DNA of 8,370 nt from an uncultured Pyrinomonas sp. Lineage in GTDB: Bacteria > Acidobacteriota > Blastocatellia > Pyrinomonadales > Pyrinomonadaceae. The stretch spans positions 1-8,370 of the forward strand of contig CAKZOF010000067.1 of NCBI GenBank assembly GCA_937135995.1. The letters are read 5' to 3'. The translations under genes were made by a program, and so were the position numbers. The notes under the pieces are model-generated. The model made no database searches, had not been told where the DNA came from, and was given only the letters and a program-made list of their open reading frames with translations. Shown here in pieces: positions 1-6,056 of the stretch (positions within the stretch are counted from its first letter, which is position 1; the number at the start of each line of letters is the position of its first letter).

Positions 1-2340
1 CTCTTTCTGCCGCGCTTCGGCGAAGGCGGCCCGCTCTTTTTCGACGGGCGCAACAGATCCTTCTTCTTCTTCTCCTATGAAGGCTTGCGATTGCGCGAGC
101 CGCAACCGGGCACGCGCAGTTTCCGTGTGCCGACGCTGGAAGCGCGCCGAACGGCTGCGCCAAGCGTGCGCCCGGTGCTCGATGCCTTTCCGCTGCCGAA
201 CGCGCCGCGCTTGAGCGGCGATCCGCCCAACGTCGGGCGCTACATCGTCACCTACTCCTATCCTTCGCGCTTCGATGCGCTGAGCTTGCGCGTGGACCAG
301 CGCGTCGGCAACCGAGCGAACATCTTCGGGCGTTTTGCGCGCACGCCGTCGAGCCGCGATGAGCGAGCGTTCGCCAACGGTCAGAACCGCTTCGAGTTGA
401 ACACGATGATGTTGACCATTGGCGCGACGTGGACGATCTCGCCGCGCGTGGTCAACGAGATTCGCGTCAACCGCTCGACATCGCGCGGCATGTTCACCTT
501 CTCTGGCCTCGAAATCGACGGCGCCCGCCTTCCGCCTGACAGTCTGATCTTCCCCTCTTTTGCGCCGCGCGCGACGACCTCGGCGAGCCTTCAGATCGGG
601 ACGCCGAGCGAACCCGTCAGCGTCACACAAGGCAAATCGCTCGGCAACAAACAGCGCCAGTGGAACGTCGTCGACTCGCTGACGTGGATCACGGGCGCTC
701 ACGAATTGAAGTTTGGCGTCGATTACCGCCGCCTGTCGCCCATTGTGGACGCCCGTTCGATCGGCATCTCGTACAACTTCTTTGATCCGGTGCAAAGGAC
801 GTTTCGCACCGACGGTTTCGTCTCCTCCGTGCAGATACAGGCGCTCGCTCCCGTTTCGCAGTTCTACTTCCACAACATCTCCTTCTACGCGCAAGATACC
901 TGGCGCGCGACGCCCAAGTTGACCTTCAACTACGGCGCCCGCTACGAGATCAACCCGCCCTTGTCGGGCGAGCGTTTGCCATATACCATCGAAGGATTGG
1001 AAAATCCGCTGACGGCGCGGCTCGCTCCGCCGAACACGCGCCAGTACCGCACGACCTACGACAACATTGCCCCGCGCCTCGGCCTCGCCTATCTCGTGTC
1101 GGAAGCACGTGGGCTAGTTGTGCGTGCTGGCGCGGGCGTCTTCTACGATGTCGGCAACGGCTCTCTGCTGCGCGGCTACTCGAGCTTTCCCTACAACACA
1201 ACGCGCACGATCACCAACGCCCCGTTTCCTGTTCCCGAATCGCTCTTGCAACCGCCGCCGTTCAACGCCGATCCGCCCTACTCGGCGACGTTCGAGGTCT
1301 TCGATCCCAACTTGAAGCTCCCTTACACCGTGCAATACAGCGCCACCGCCGAAAAGAGGTTCGGCAATAACCAATCGCTGTCGGTCGCCTACGTCGCCGC
1401 GCGCGGGCGCCGGCTCCTGCGCCGCGAGATCCTGCGCAATCAACCGGCGCGCCGCTTGACTGATGCCGACGGGCGTGTGATCGAAGTTCCGGCCATCACC
1501 GTGCTCAATCCGTCGCTCTGGACAACGAGCAGCACGGTCTTCGTCACGCGCAACGCTTCGCGCTCGGACTACGATTCGTTGCAGCTTCAGTTTCAGCGAC
1601 GACTCTCGCGCGGACTTCAAGCCGTCGCCTCGTACACGCTCGGGCGATCAACCGACGACATCTCGACCGAAACGGTGGCGACCTTTCCGGCCAGCGGTGC
1701 CGTCGGACCGATCCGCGTCGACTTGGCTGGCGAGCGCGGACCATCCGATTTCGACATTCGACACAACTTCATCGCGGCAGCGACCTACGATCTTCCATTG
1801 TTTGCCAGCGGGAAACGCTTCGGCTGGCTGCTCAGCGGTTGGGGCGTGGATTTGATCACGCGCGCGCGCTCGGCTCCACCGCTGACCGTCATCACGCAAT
1901 CGGTCGATCCGCTCGTCTTCGCCGGCACGCGGCGCGTCAACCGACGCGAAGGCGTGCCCATCTACATCCAAGATCCGACCGCGCCGGGCGGCCGTCGCCT
2001 CAACCGCGCGGCGTTCGCCGAACCGCCCGTCGGCACGCAAGGCGATCTGCGCCGCAACAGCTTGCGCGGCTTCCCCTTCTACCAGACCGACATCTCGTTG
2101 CGGCGGCAGATTCGCGTCGGTGAGAGATGGCGCGTCCAACTGCGCGCCGACCTCTTCAACGCTTTCAACCGTCCGAACTTCGCTGATCCGGTCGCCACTT
2201 ACAACTTTCCCGAACCCCAGTTCGGCCGCCCGACGCAGATGCTCAACCGTCAACTCGGCGGCGCGAGCGGCACGTTCAATCCGCTCTATCAGATCGGCGG
2301 CCCGCGCTCGGTGCAACTATCCGTGAAGTTCATCTACTGA
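1..2340 (+). CDS. TonB-dependent receptor, Oar-like, 5'-truncated by window edge
   Basis: Outer-membrane beta-barrel receptor, of the type that imports substrates with energy from TonB-ExbBD; the substrate cannot be told from this fragment. The frame is open from base 1 to the TGA at 2338-2340, giving 779 visible residues. The visible protein begins near an NRSFFFFSYEGLR block (residues 18-30), typical of the plug/early barrel of the large TonB receptors abundant in Acidobacteriota. The signal peptide, the carboxypeptidase-regulatory-like domain and most of the plug (usually about 250-300 residues) should lie upstream. The rest alternates aromatic and polar residues as barrel strands do. It includes WNVVDSLTWITGAHELKFGVDYR, split here as WNVVDSLTW and HELKFGVDYR (about residues 221-243), and DLFNAFNRPNFADP near the C-terminus. 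It ends ...SVQLSVKFIY, an aromatic C-terminal residue as expected for BAM-dependent insertion. A TTG at base 85 is an internal leucine, not the start. Family call is secure; substrate unknown. Confidence 0.92.
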   Translation, partial: LFLPRFGEGGPLFFDGRNRSFFFFSYEGLRLREPQPGTRSFRVPTLEARRTAAPSVRPVLDAFPLPNAPRLSGDPPNVGRYIVTYSYPSRFDALSLRVDQRVGNRANIFGRFARTPSSRDERAFANGQNRFELNTMMLTIGATWTISPRVVNEIRVNRSTSRGMFTFSGLEIDGARLPPDSLIFPSFAPRATTSASLQIGTPSEPVSVTQGKSLGNKQRQWNVVDSLTWITGAHELKFGVDYRRLSPIVDARSIGISYNFFDPVQRTFRTDGFVSSVQIQALAPVSQFYFHNISFYAQDTWRATPKLTFNYGARYEINPPLSGERLPYTIEGLENPLTARLAPPNTRQYRTTYDNIAPRLGLAYLVSEARGLVVRAGAGVFYDVGNGSLLRGYSSFPYNTTRTITNAPFPVPESLLQPPPFNADPPYSATFEVFDPNLKLPYTVQYSATAEKRFGNNQSLSVAYVAARGRRLLRREILRNQPARRLTDADGRVIEVPAITVLNPSLWTTSSTVFVTRNASRSDYDSLQLQFQRRLSRGLQAVASYTLGRSTDDISTETVATFPASGAVGPIRVDLAGERGPSDFDIRHNFIAAATYDLPLFASGKRFGWLLSGWGVDLITRARSAPPLTVITQSVDPLVFAGTRRVNRREGVPIYIQDPTAPGGRRLNRAAFAEPPVGTQGDLRRNSLRGFPFYQTDISLRRQIRVGERWRVQLRADLFNAFNRPNFADPVATYNFPEPQFGRPTQMLNRQLGGASGTFNPLYQIGGPRSVQLSVKFIY

Positions 2341-2422
2341 TGACGCGCCCATCGAGCCGTAGATGCCGGAACCACACCGATCTCGGCCCCGAGCGCGGTC
2401 GTGAGGCGGAGGGGAAAGACTA

Positions 2423-2453
2423 GACCAGCGTAGTTCGCATGACCGAACTGGTC
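2423..2453. promoter_or_regulatory. Imperfect dyad upstream of the WG-repeat gene
   Basis: An inverted repeat lies in the 145-bp gap between the receptor gene and the WG-repeat gene. AGTTCG (2432-2437) and CGAACT (2444-2449) flank a six-base loop CATGAC. Outer arms GACC (2423-2426) and GGTC (2450-2453) extend the pairing with a five-base bulge on the left side. No T-run follows, so it does not look like an intrinsic terminator. It could be a leader structure or a protein-binding site for the downstream gene, or chance. No clear -10/-35 pair was seen in this gap. Confidence 0.25.
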
Positions 2454-2471
2454 GAACCGACTGAACAAACC

Positions 2472-2477
2472 AAGGAG
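2472..2477 (+). promoter_or_regulatory. Ribosome binding site of the WG-repeat gene
   Basis: AAGGAG lies 8 nt before the ATG at 2486. It is a near-consensus Shine-Dalgarno sequence and fixes the start so that the protein begins with a complete signal peptide. Confidence 0.8.
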
Positions 2478-2485
2478 AGACGACG

Positions 2486-3085
2486 ATGAGAACCATGCTC
2501 TTAACTTTGACGATCCTCGTGCTCGCCTCCACGGCGCAGGCGCAACGTCACCGTGCCCAGAACTCGGCCCTCTTCTTCATTCGGGAGAACGGGAAGTTTG
2601 GCTACATCGACCGCACGGGCCGCAGAGTCATCCTGCCGCAGTTCGAAACGACGTTCGGGTTCAACGAAGGATTGGCCGCCATCAAACTCGGCGGGAAGTT
2701 CGGCTACATCGATCGCACCGGACGCCTCGTGATCGCGCCGCAGTTCGACGACACCTACATGTTCTCCGACGGACTGGCGTGGGTCAAAACAGGCGATCGC
2801 TACGGCTACATCGATCGCGCTGGGCGCATGGTGATCGCGCCGCGAAAGTACGACGCGACGCCGGCCCATTTTTCCGAAGGGCGAGCTGCTGTCAAGATCG
2901 ACGGCAAGTGGGGTTACATCGACCGCACGGGCAAGCTCGTCATCGAACCGAAGTACGATAAGGCAACGCCGTTTCGCGGTGGACTCGCACAGGTGATCGT
3001 CGACGGCACGTACATGTACATCGCGCCCGATGGCCGTGTCGTCTGGCAAAAGGAGAATAAGGGGGACCAAACGCCGCACCGCTGA
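2486..3085 (+). CDS. Secreted WG-repeat protein
   Basis: A 199-residue protein with a signal peptide followed by WG (KWG) repeats, a beta-rich repeat family thought to mediate binding; no enzymatic role can be read from it. Residues 1-19 form a signal peptide: a short Arg-containing N-region, a hydrophobic core MLLTLTILVLAS, and a likely signal peptidase I site after AQA (A19|Q20). There is no lipobox cysteine, so it is probably periplasmic or secreted. The repeats are GKFGYIDRTGRRVILPQF (36-53), GKFGYIDRTGRLVIAPQF (70-87), DRYGYIDRAGRMVIAP (104-119, then RKY) and GKWGYIDRTGKLVIEPKY (140-157). A worn fifth copy GTYMYIAPDGRVVW (174-187) closes the array. Spacing is 34-36 residues, and each repeat is followed by an 'F.EGLA..K' type segment. 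The ATG has a strong Shine-Dalgarno 8 nt upstream. It sits 145 bp after the receptor gene on the same strand, but a functional link is not shown. Role unknown. Confidence 0.88.
   Translation: MRTMLLTLTILVLASTAQAQRHRAQNSALFFIRENGKFGYIDRTGRRVILPQFETTFGFNEGLAAIKLGGKFGYIDRTGRLVIAPQFDDTYMFSDGLAWVKTGDRYGYIDRAGRMVIAPRKYDATPAHFSEGRAAVKIDGKWGYIDRTGKLVIEPKYDKATPFRGGLAQVIVDGTYMYIAPDGRVVWQKENKGDQTPHR
2591..3046 (+). repeat. Coding tandem WG repeats
   Basis: Four good units and one degenerate unit, period about 102-108 bp, encode the WG repeats of the gene at 2486-3085. Similarity is visible at the DNA level: the GGCTACATCGA core recurs near 2600, 2702 and 2804, and GGTTACATCGA occurs near 2912. This points to expansion by tandem duplication. 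Confidence 0.8.
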
Positions 3086-3147
3086 AACGTTCGATCGCGA
3101 TTAGTGAACCAGTGCAGCGAAGCGCGCGTGCGGCCGGAACCAACGCC

Positions 3148-3184
3148 GTATCGCAGGGGCCTTCAGTCGAGACGCACGAGCGAC
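3148..3184. repeat. 37-bp direct repeat, copy 1 (CRISPR-like unit)
   Basis: First of two identical 37-bp copies. It begins GTATCGCAGGGGCC and ends GCACGAGCGAC. The second copy starts exactly 72 bp downstream, leaving a unique 35-bp segment between them. The ends form a weak inverted repeat (GTatCGC at one end, GCGAC at the other). It lies in non-coding DNA between the WG-repeat gene and the small minus-strand gene. Confidence 0.9.
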
Positions 3185-3219
3185 CAGTCTGCGCGTAGAA
3201 TGCCCGTCTGGCTTTCCGA

Positions 3220-3256
3220 GTATCGCAGGGGCCTTCAGTCGAGACGCACGAGCGAC
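3220..3256. repeat. 37-bp direct repeat, copy 2 (overlaps 3' end of zinc-ribbon gene)
   Basis: Identical to the copy at 3148-3184 over all 37 bases, with no mismatch, and with unrelated flanks. Its minus-strand reading supplies the last six codons (SLVRLD) and the TGA stop of the gene at 3235-3459. I looked for further degenerate units one period away on both sides (about 3076-3112 and 3292-3328) and saw none. Repeat and spacer lengths (37 and 35) fall within CRISPR dimensions, but two units without cas genes are also compatible with an interspersed intergenic repeat family. Confidence 0.9.
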
Positions 3257-3459
3257 GGGCGCGCCATGTTGGCGAGCGTCCGTCGCTCCCACTGGCGTCC
3301 GCAGATCCGGCAACGGAACGAATCGCGCTCTTCGCCGAACGGGACGAGAAAAGCTTTGATGTAAGCGTTGACGCTCGCGCCGTCCAAACGCTCAAACGTG
3401 GCGCACGAGCAACACTGCGCTGCGTTGAACGTCGTTTCCTCTCTACCGTTCACACTCAT
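3235..3459 (-). CDS. Small zinc-ribbon-like protein
   Basis: A 74-residue protein with two CxxC pairs: C16/C17-S-C19 (CCSC) and C50-R-I-C53 (FRCRICGRQW), 30 residues apart. This fits a four-cysteine zinc ribbon or zinc-finger fold, so metal, nucleic-acid or protein binding is plausible; no specific family is recognised. There is no signal peptide or membrane segment, so it should be cytoplasmic. On the minus strand the ATG (3457-3459) is preceded by GGGAG with a 7-nt gap, and a candidate promoter lies about 60-85 bp further upstream, which favours a real gene. The conserved-looking core (NAYIKAFLVPFGEERDSF, residues 31-48) is not low-complexity. The C-terminal six residues and the stop codon come from the 37-bp repeat, so the original C-terminus may have been replaced. 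It is transcribed divergently from the HAD gene, 169 bp apart. Function unknown. Confidence 0.7.
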   Translation of the reverse strand: MSVNGREETTFNAAQCCSCATFERLDGASVNAYIKAFLVPFGEERDSFRCRICGRQWERRTLANMARPSLVRLD

Positions 3460-3466
3460 GGTCGCG

Positions 3467-3471
3467 CTCCC
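3467..3471 (-). promoter_or_regulatory. Ribosome binding site of the small zinc-ribbon gene
   Basis: GGGAG on the minus strand (CTCCC on plus) stands 7 nt before the ATG at 3459. It is the main reason for choosing that start. Confidence 0.6.
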
Positions 3472-3479
3472 GGCGAATC

Positions 3480-3508
3480 TTGACTTGCGCCTCGCCCTGA
3501 AGTTAAAA
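3480..3508 (+). promoter_or_regulatory. Weak candidate promoter for the HAD-LarA-like-reductase operon
   Basis: TTGACT (3480-3485) and TTAAAA (3503-3508) are spaced 17 bp apart on the plus strand. The -35 is good (five of six), the -10 poor (three of six). It would give a leader of roughly 115 nt before the TTG at 3629 and would overlap the leader of the divergent gene. A TATATT at 3601-3606 is an alternative -10, but no acceptable -35 stands 16-18 bp before it. Confidence 0.25.
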
Positions 3509-3516
3509 GTTGTTAT

Positions 3517-3545
3517 TTTATGCCTGAGGTTGGGCGGCTTTTCAA
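3517..3545 (-). promoter_or_regulatory. Candidate sigma-70-type promoter for the zinc-ribbon gene
   Basis: On the minus strand TTGAAA (plus 3540-3545) and CATAAA (plus 3517-3522) are separated by 17 bp. They match the -35 consensus at five of six and the -10 consensus at four of six positions. Transcription would start near 3510 and give a leader of about 50 nt before the ATG at 3459. The sites lie in the only AT-rich island of a GC-rich stretch (3502-3523). Confidence 0.4.
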
Positions 3546-3619
3546 GCGGGCGGCGGCTTTGCCGACTCGCGCGCAGTCGCCATCGTCGTGCAAAATAGGT
3601 TATATTCTCCGTCCTACAC

Positions 3620-3623
3620 GGAG
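3620..3623 (+). promoter_or_regulatory. Ribosome binding site deciding a TTG start for the HAD gene
   Basis: GGAG stands 5 nt before TTG at 3629-3631. An in-frame TAG at 3596-3598 closes the frame upstream, and no ATG or GTG lies between it and the TTG, so TTG is the best-supported start. Confidence 0.6.
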
Positions 3624-3628
3624 CGGCG

Positions 3629-4330
3629 TTGACCGCGATCGATGTTTCGCTGGAGGAGCTGAAGTTTTTGCGCGCCGCAGCCTTTTACGATCTAGAGGGA
3701 ACTCTGGTCAGCACAAATCTCGTTCACACGCTCGGCTTCTATGCGCGCAACCAGCCGGGCCTGTGGCGGAGTTTCAAGAAGAGCGCGGCCACGCTCTTGA
3801 GCATTCCGCTCTTTGCGGTGACCGATCAGTACAGCCGACAGGTCTTCAACACGCTCTTTTTCAAGCGTTACCGCGGCGAGACGGAAGATCGGCTGCGCTT
3901 CTTCGCCGACGAGCTTTTCGAGAAGGTGCTCAAACCGGCCGTCTATCCGGGAGCGTTCGAGTTGATCACCAAATCGCGCCAGCTCGGTCTAAGACAAGTG
4001 GTCGTCACCGGCGCGCTCGACATTTCGGTGGCACCGCTCATGGACTACCTAGGCATCGACGACTACGTTGCCAACCGGCTGGAGTTCGTCAACGGCGTAG
4101 CGACCGGGCGCTTGCTCCCGCCCGTGCTCGCCGCAGCAACCAAAGCGTCGTGGATCCGCGAGTATGCTGAGCGCGAAGGGATCAATCTGAACGATTCATA
4201 CGCCTACAGCGATTCGATCAGCGATCTGCCGATGCTGTCGGTGGTGGGCCACCCGGCAGCGGTCAATCCGGATTTCCGTTTGCGCCAGACGGCGCTTCAC
4301 CATCACTGGCCCATCCTTGATCTCAGATAG
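3629..4330 (+). CDS. HAD-IB family phosphatase-like protein with Asp-x-Glu motif
   Basis: A 233-residue haloacid-dehalogenase superfamily protein, most like the HAD-IB (SerB-like) phosphatases. Motif I is FYDLEGTLV with nucleophile D21. Motif II is T127 in VVVTGA, motif III probably K172 in AATKASW, and motif IV is [11 protein letters not shown] with the Mg-binding pair D195 and D199. The segment between motifs I and II is helical and charged, as in the C1 caps of this class. Length is normal and the protein is soluble, with no signal peptide. The oddity is E23 where phosphatases have the second aspartate (general acid/base of DxD); the codon is GAG, so it is unambiguous in this sequence. Start is TTG with GGAG 5 nt upstream. 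It is first of three same-strand genes, 92 bp before the LarA-like gene, which suggests a lipid-related phosphate substrate. Fold is secure; catalytic activity and substrate are inferred. Confidence 0.85.
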   Translation: MTAIDVSLEELKFLRAAAFYDLEGTLVSTNLVHTLGFYARNQPGLWRSFKKSAATLLSIPLFAVTDQYSRQVFNTLFFKRYRGETEDRLRFFADELFEKVLKPAVYPGAFELITKSRQLGLRQVVVTGALDISVAPLMDYLGIDDYVANRLEFVNGVATGRLLPPVLAAATKASWIREYAEREGINLNDSYAYSDSISDLPMLSVVGHPAAVNPDFRLRQTALHHHWPILDLR

Positions 4331-4390
4331 ACAATTGCGCCGCCGAACGCGAACTGGGCTTTCGCTTTCGGATTTTCTCGAAGAATGGAT

Positions 4391-4396
4391 TAAAAT
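4391..4396 (+). promoter_or_regulatory. Possible internal -10 element before the LarA-like gene
   Basis: TAAAAT, five of six matches to a -10 box, lies in the 92-bp gap between the HAD and LarA-like genes, 26 nt before the ATG. No good -35 sits at the right distance (TTTCGG at 4366-4371 is poor and 19 bp away). The rest of the gap shows no gene or clear terminator. Confidence 0.2.
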
Positions 4397-4422
4397 CTGT
4401 CGCTTTCGTTTCGATTCGACTC

Positions 4423-6021
4423 ATGGCACTAGCACTCAGACGCAAACTGCACGAATCGGTCATCTACATCGACCGCGACAGCGCGCCGCGCATCATCCCG
4501 TCGGGCGAGGATTTCTTGCTCGAAGATCTGCCCGTTGGCACGCGCGTCATCTACCCGAAGCCGCCGATCAAGGGGCTGCCCAACCGCGAGGCGGCCATCC
4601 GCTACGCGATCAACCACCCGCTCGATTGCGATCCGCTCTACGCACAGCTCGAACCCGGCATGCGCGTCACCATCGCCGTCGATGACATCTCGCTGCCGCT
4701 GCCGCCGATGGCGACCCCGGACGTGCGCCAAACGGTGCTCGAAATCCTGCTCGACATGCTCGCCGGACATGGCGTCACCGACGTTCACATCGTCATCGCC
4801 AATTCGCTCCATCGTAAGATGACGCCCGCCGAGATGAAGCGCATGGTCGGCGCGAAGATCTTCGACGAGTTCTATCCGGATCGCTACTACAACCACGACG
4901 CCGAGGATCCGGACGGATTGGTCTTCATCGGCGAAACCCCGCACAAGGAACCCTTGCGCCTCAACCGTCGCGCTGCCGAGAGCGATTTATTGATCTACGT
5001 CAACATCAACCTAGTGCCGATGGATGGCGGTCACAAATCGGTCGCCGTCGGCTTGTGCGACTACGAATCGCTACGCGCGCATCATGAGCCGCAGACCATA
5101 CGCGATTCGGACAGTTACTTCGATCCGCAACGCTCGGCGCTCAACCACAAGGTGACACGGCTCGGCAAGATCGTCGATCGCACGCTCAACGTCTTCCACA
5201 TCGAAACGGCGTTGAACAATCGCATGTACACGGGGCAGATGGACTTCTTGCTGAAGAACGAAGACGATTTCACGTCGTTCGATCGCATGAAGTTCGAGGC
5301 CGTCCGCTTCGCCATGAGCAAGATGCCACGCGCCGCAAAGCGCAAACTGCTTCATTCGATCCCGGCCCAGTATGAAATGATCGCTTGTTACGCGGGGCGC
5401 ACCGAACCCGTGCACGAGAAGATCTTGCAGAAGAACTTCGAACAGTACTCGATCCCTATCTCAGGCCAGTGCGACATTCTGATCACTGGGATTCCGCACA
5501 TTTCACCGTACAACGTCAATTCGATTCTCAATCCGCTGCTCGTCCAAGTGATGGGACTCGGCTACTTTCACAACATGTATCGCGGGAAACCGCTCCTGAA
5601 AAAAGGCGGCGTCTTGATCCTGCATCACCCGTGTTACGATGACTTCGATCACGAGTTTCATCCGAGCTACATCGAGTTCTTCAATCGTCTGCTGCCGGAA
5701 ACGCGCGATGCTTTCACTTTGCGCGAAAGGTACGAACGCGAGTTTGCGGAGAATCCGAGCTATATTCAGATGTATCGTCGCGGCCACGCGTATCATGGCG
5801 CTCATCCATTCTTCATGTGGTATTGGGGCGAGAACGGGCGCCAACACGTCGGGCGCGTGATCGTCGCCGGAGCCGAGAACGCGCACGTCCCCGAAATACT
5901 CGGTTGGGAGCGGGCCGACAACCTGCAAGAAGCGATTGCCATGGCCAGAAGTTACATGGGGCGCTCGGCGGAGATCACCATGCTTCATCAACCGGTGATC
6001 GCTGTCTGCGAAGTGGAATGA
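4423..6021 (+). CDS. LarA-like (DUF2088) nickel-pincer racemase/epimerase homologue
   Basis: A 532-residue protein of the lactate racemase LarA (DUF2088) superfamily, whose characterised members racemise or epimerise 2-hydroxyacids with a nickel-pincer nucleotide. The N-terminal domain (about 55-225) has the family order: [10 protein letters not shown] (86-95, the place of DxTRP), a helix, [11 protein letters not shown] (127-137), then [10 protein letters not shown] (202-211) followed by HH (220-221). By spacing, H130, K205 and H221 match His108, the cofactor-linked Lys184 and the nickel ligand His200 of the Lactobacillus plantarum enzyme, as I remember its numbering. The DxTRP arginine is leucine (L91), and the second catalytic histidine (His174) seems replaced in the NINLVPM segment. 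The C-terminal part (about 346-532) includes [19 protein letters not shown] and is His/Tyr-rich. At 532 residues it is about 100 longer than LarA. The ATG lacks a clear Shine-Dalgarno. The next gene follows after 35 bp. Family secure; reaction unknown. Confidence 0.82.
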   Translation: MALALRRKLHESVIYIDRDSAPRIIPSGEDFLLEDLPVGTRVIYPKPPIKGLPNREAAIRYAINHPLDCDPLYAQLEPGMRVTIAVDDISLPLPPMATPDVRQTVLEILLDMLAGHGVTDVHIVIANSLHRKMTPAEMKRMVGAKIFDEFYPDRYYNHDAEDPDGLVFIGETPHKEPLRLNRRAAESDLLIYVNINLVPMDGGHKSVAVGLCDYESLRAHHEPQTIRDSDSYFDPQRSALNHKVTRLGKIVDRTLNVFHIETALNNRMYTGQMDFLLKNEDDFTSFDRMKFEAVRFAMSKMPRAAKRKLLHSIPAQYEMIACYAGRTEPVHEKILQKNFEQYSIPISGQCDILITGIPHISPYNVNSILNPLLVQVMGLGYFHNMYRGKPLLKKGGVLILHHPCYDDFDHEFHPSYIEFFNRLLPETRDAFTLRERYEREFAENPSYIQMYRRGHAYHGAHPFFMWYWGENGRQHVGRVIVAGAENAHVPEILGWERADNLQEAIAMARSYMGRSAEITMLHQPVIAVCEVE

Positions 6022-6056
6022 CGGAGCGCTGTTTTCTCAACGATTGCAGAGAAGCC

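Noticed and set aside
85..87. TTG as a start codon for the receptor gene
   Set aside because: The same frame is open to base 1 and encodes recognisable receptor sequence upstream (NRSFFFFSYEGL), so this is an internal leucine of a truncated gene.
1648..2316. Long minus-strand open frame (222 codons) opposite the receptor
   Set aside because: It lies wholly inside the receptor gene, is Arg/Ala-rich as expected for an antisense frame in GC-rich DNA, and shows no family motif.
2341..2485. A small gene in the gap after the receptor
   Set aside because: No frame here combines a start, a ribosome binding site and protein-like composition; only the leader of the WG-repeat gene and a weak dyad are seen.
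3086..3147. Intrinsic terminator after the WG-repeat gene
   Set aside because: No GC-rich stem followed by a T-run was found in this stretch.
3076..3328. Further repeat units making a longer CRISPR array
   Set aside because: Inspection one period upstream (about 3076-3112) and downstream (about 3292-3328) shows no similarity to the 37-bp repeat; no cas-like gene is present.
3520..4170. Plus-strand open frame of 216 codons starting with ATG, out of frame with the HAD gene
   Set aside because: The HAD frame contains all four catalytic motifs; this one is Arg-rich with no motif and overlaps it almost entirely.
4429..4944. Minus-strand open frame (171 codons) opposite the LarA-like gene
   Set aside because: It overlaps the LarA-like N-terminal domain and has no domain signature, consistent with a codon-bias artefact.
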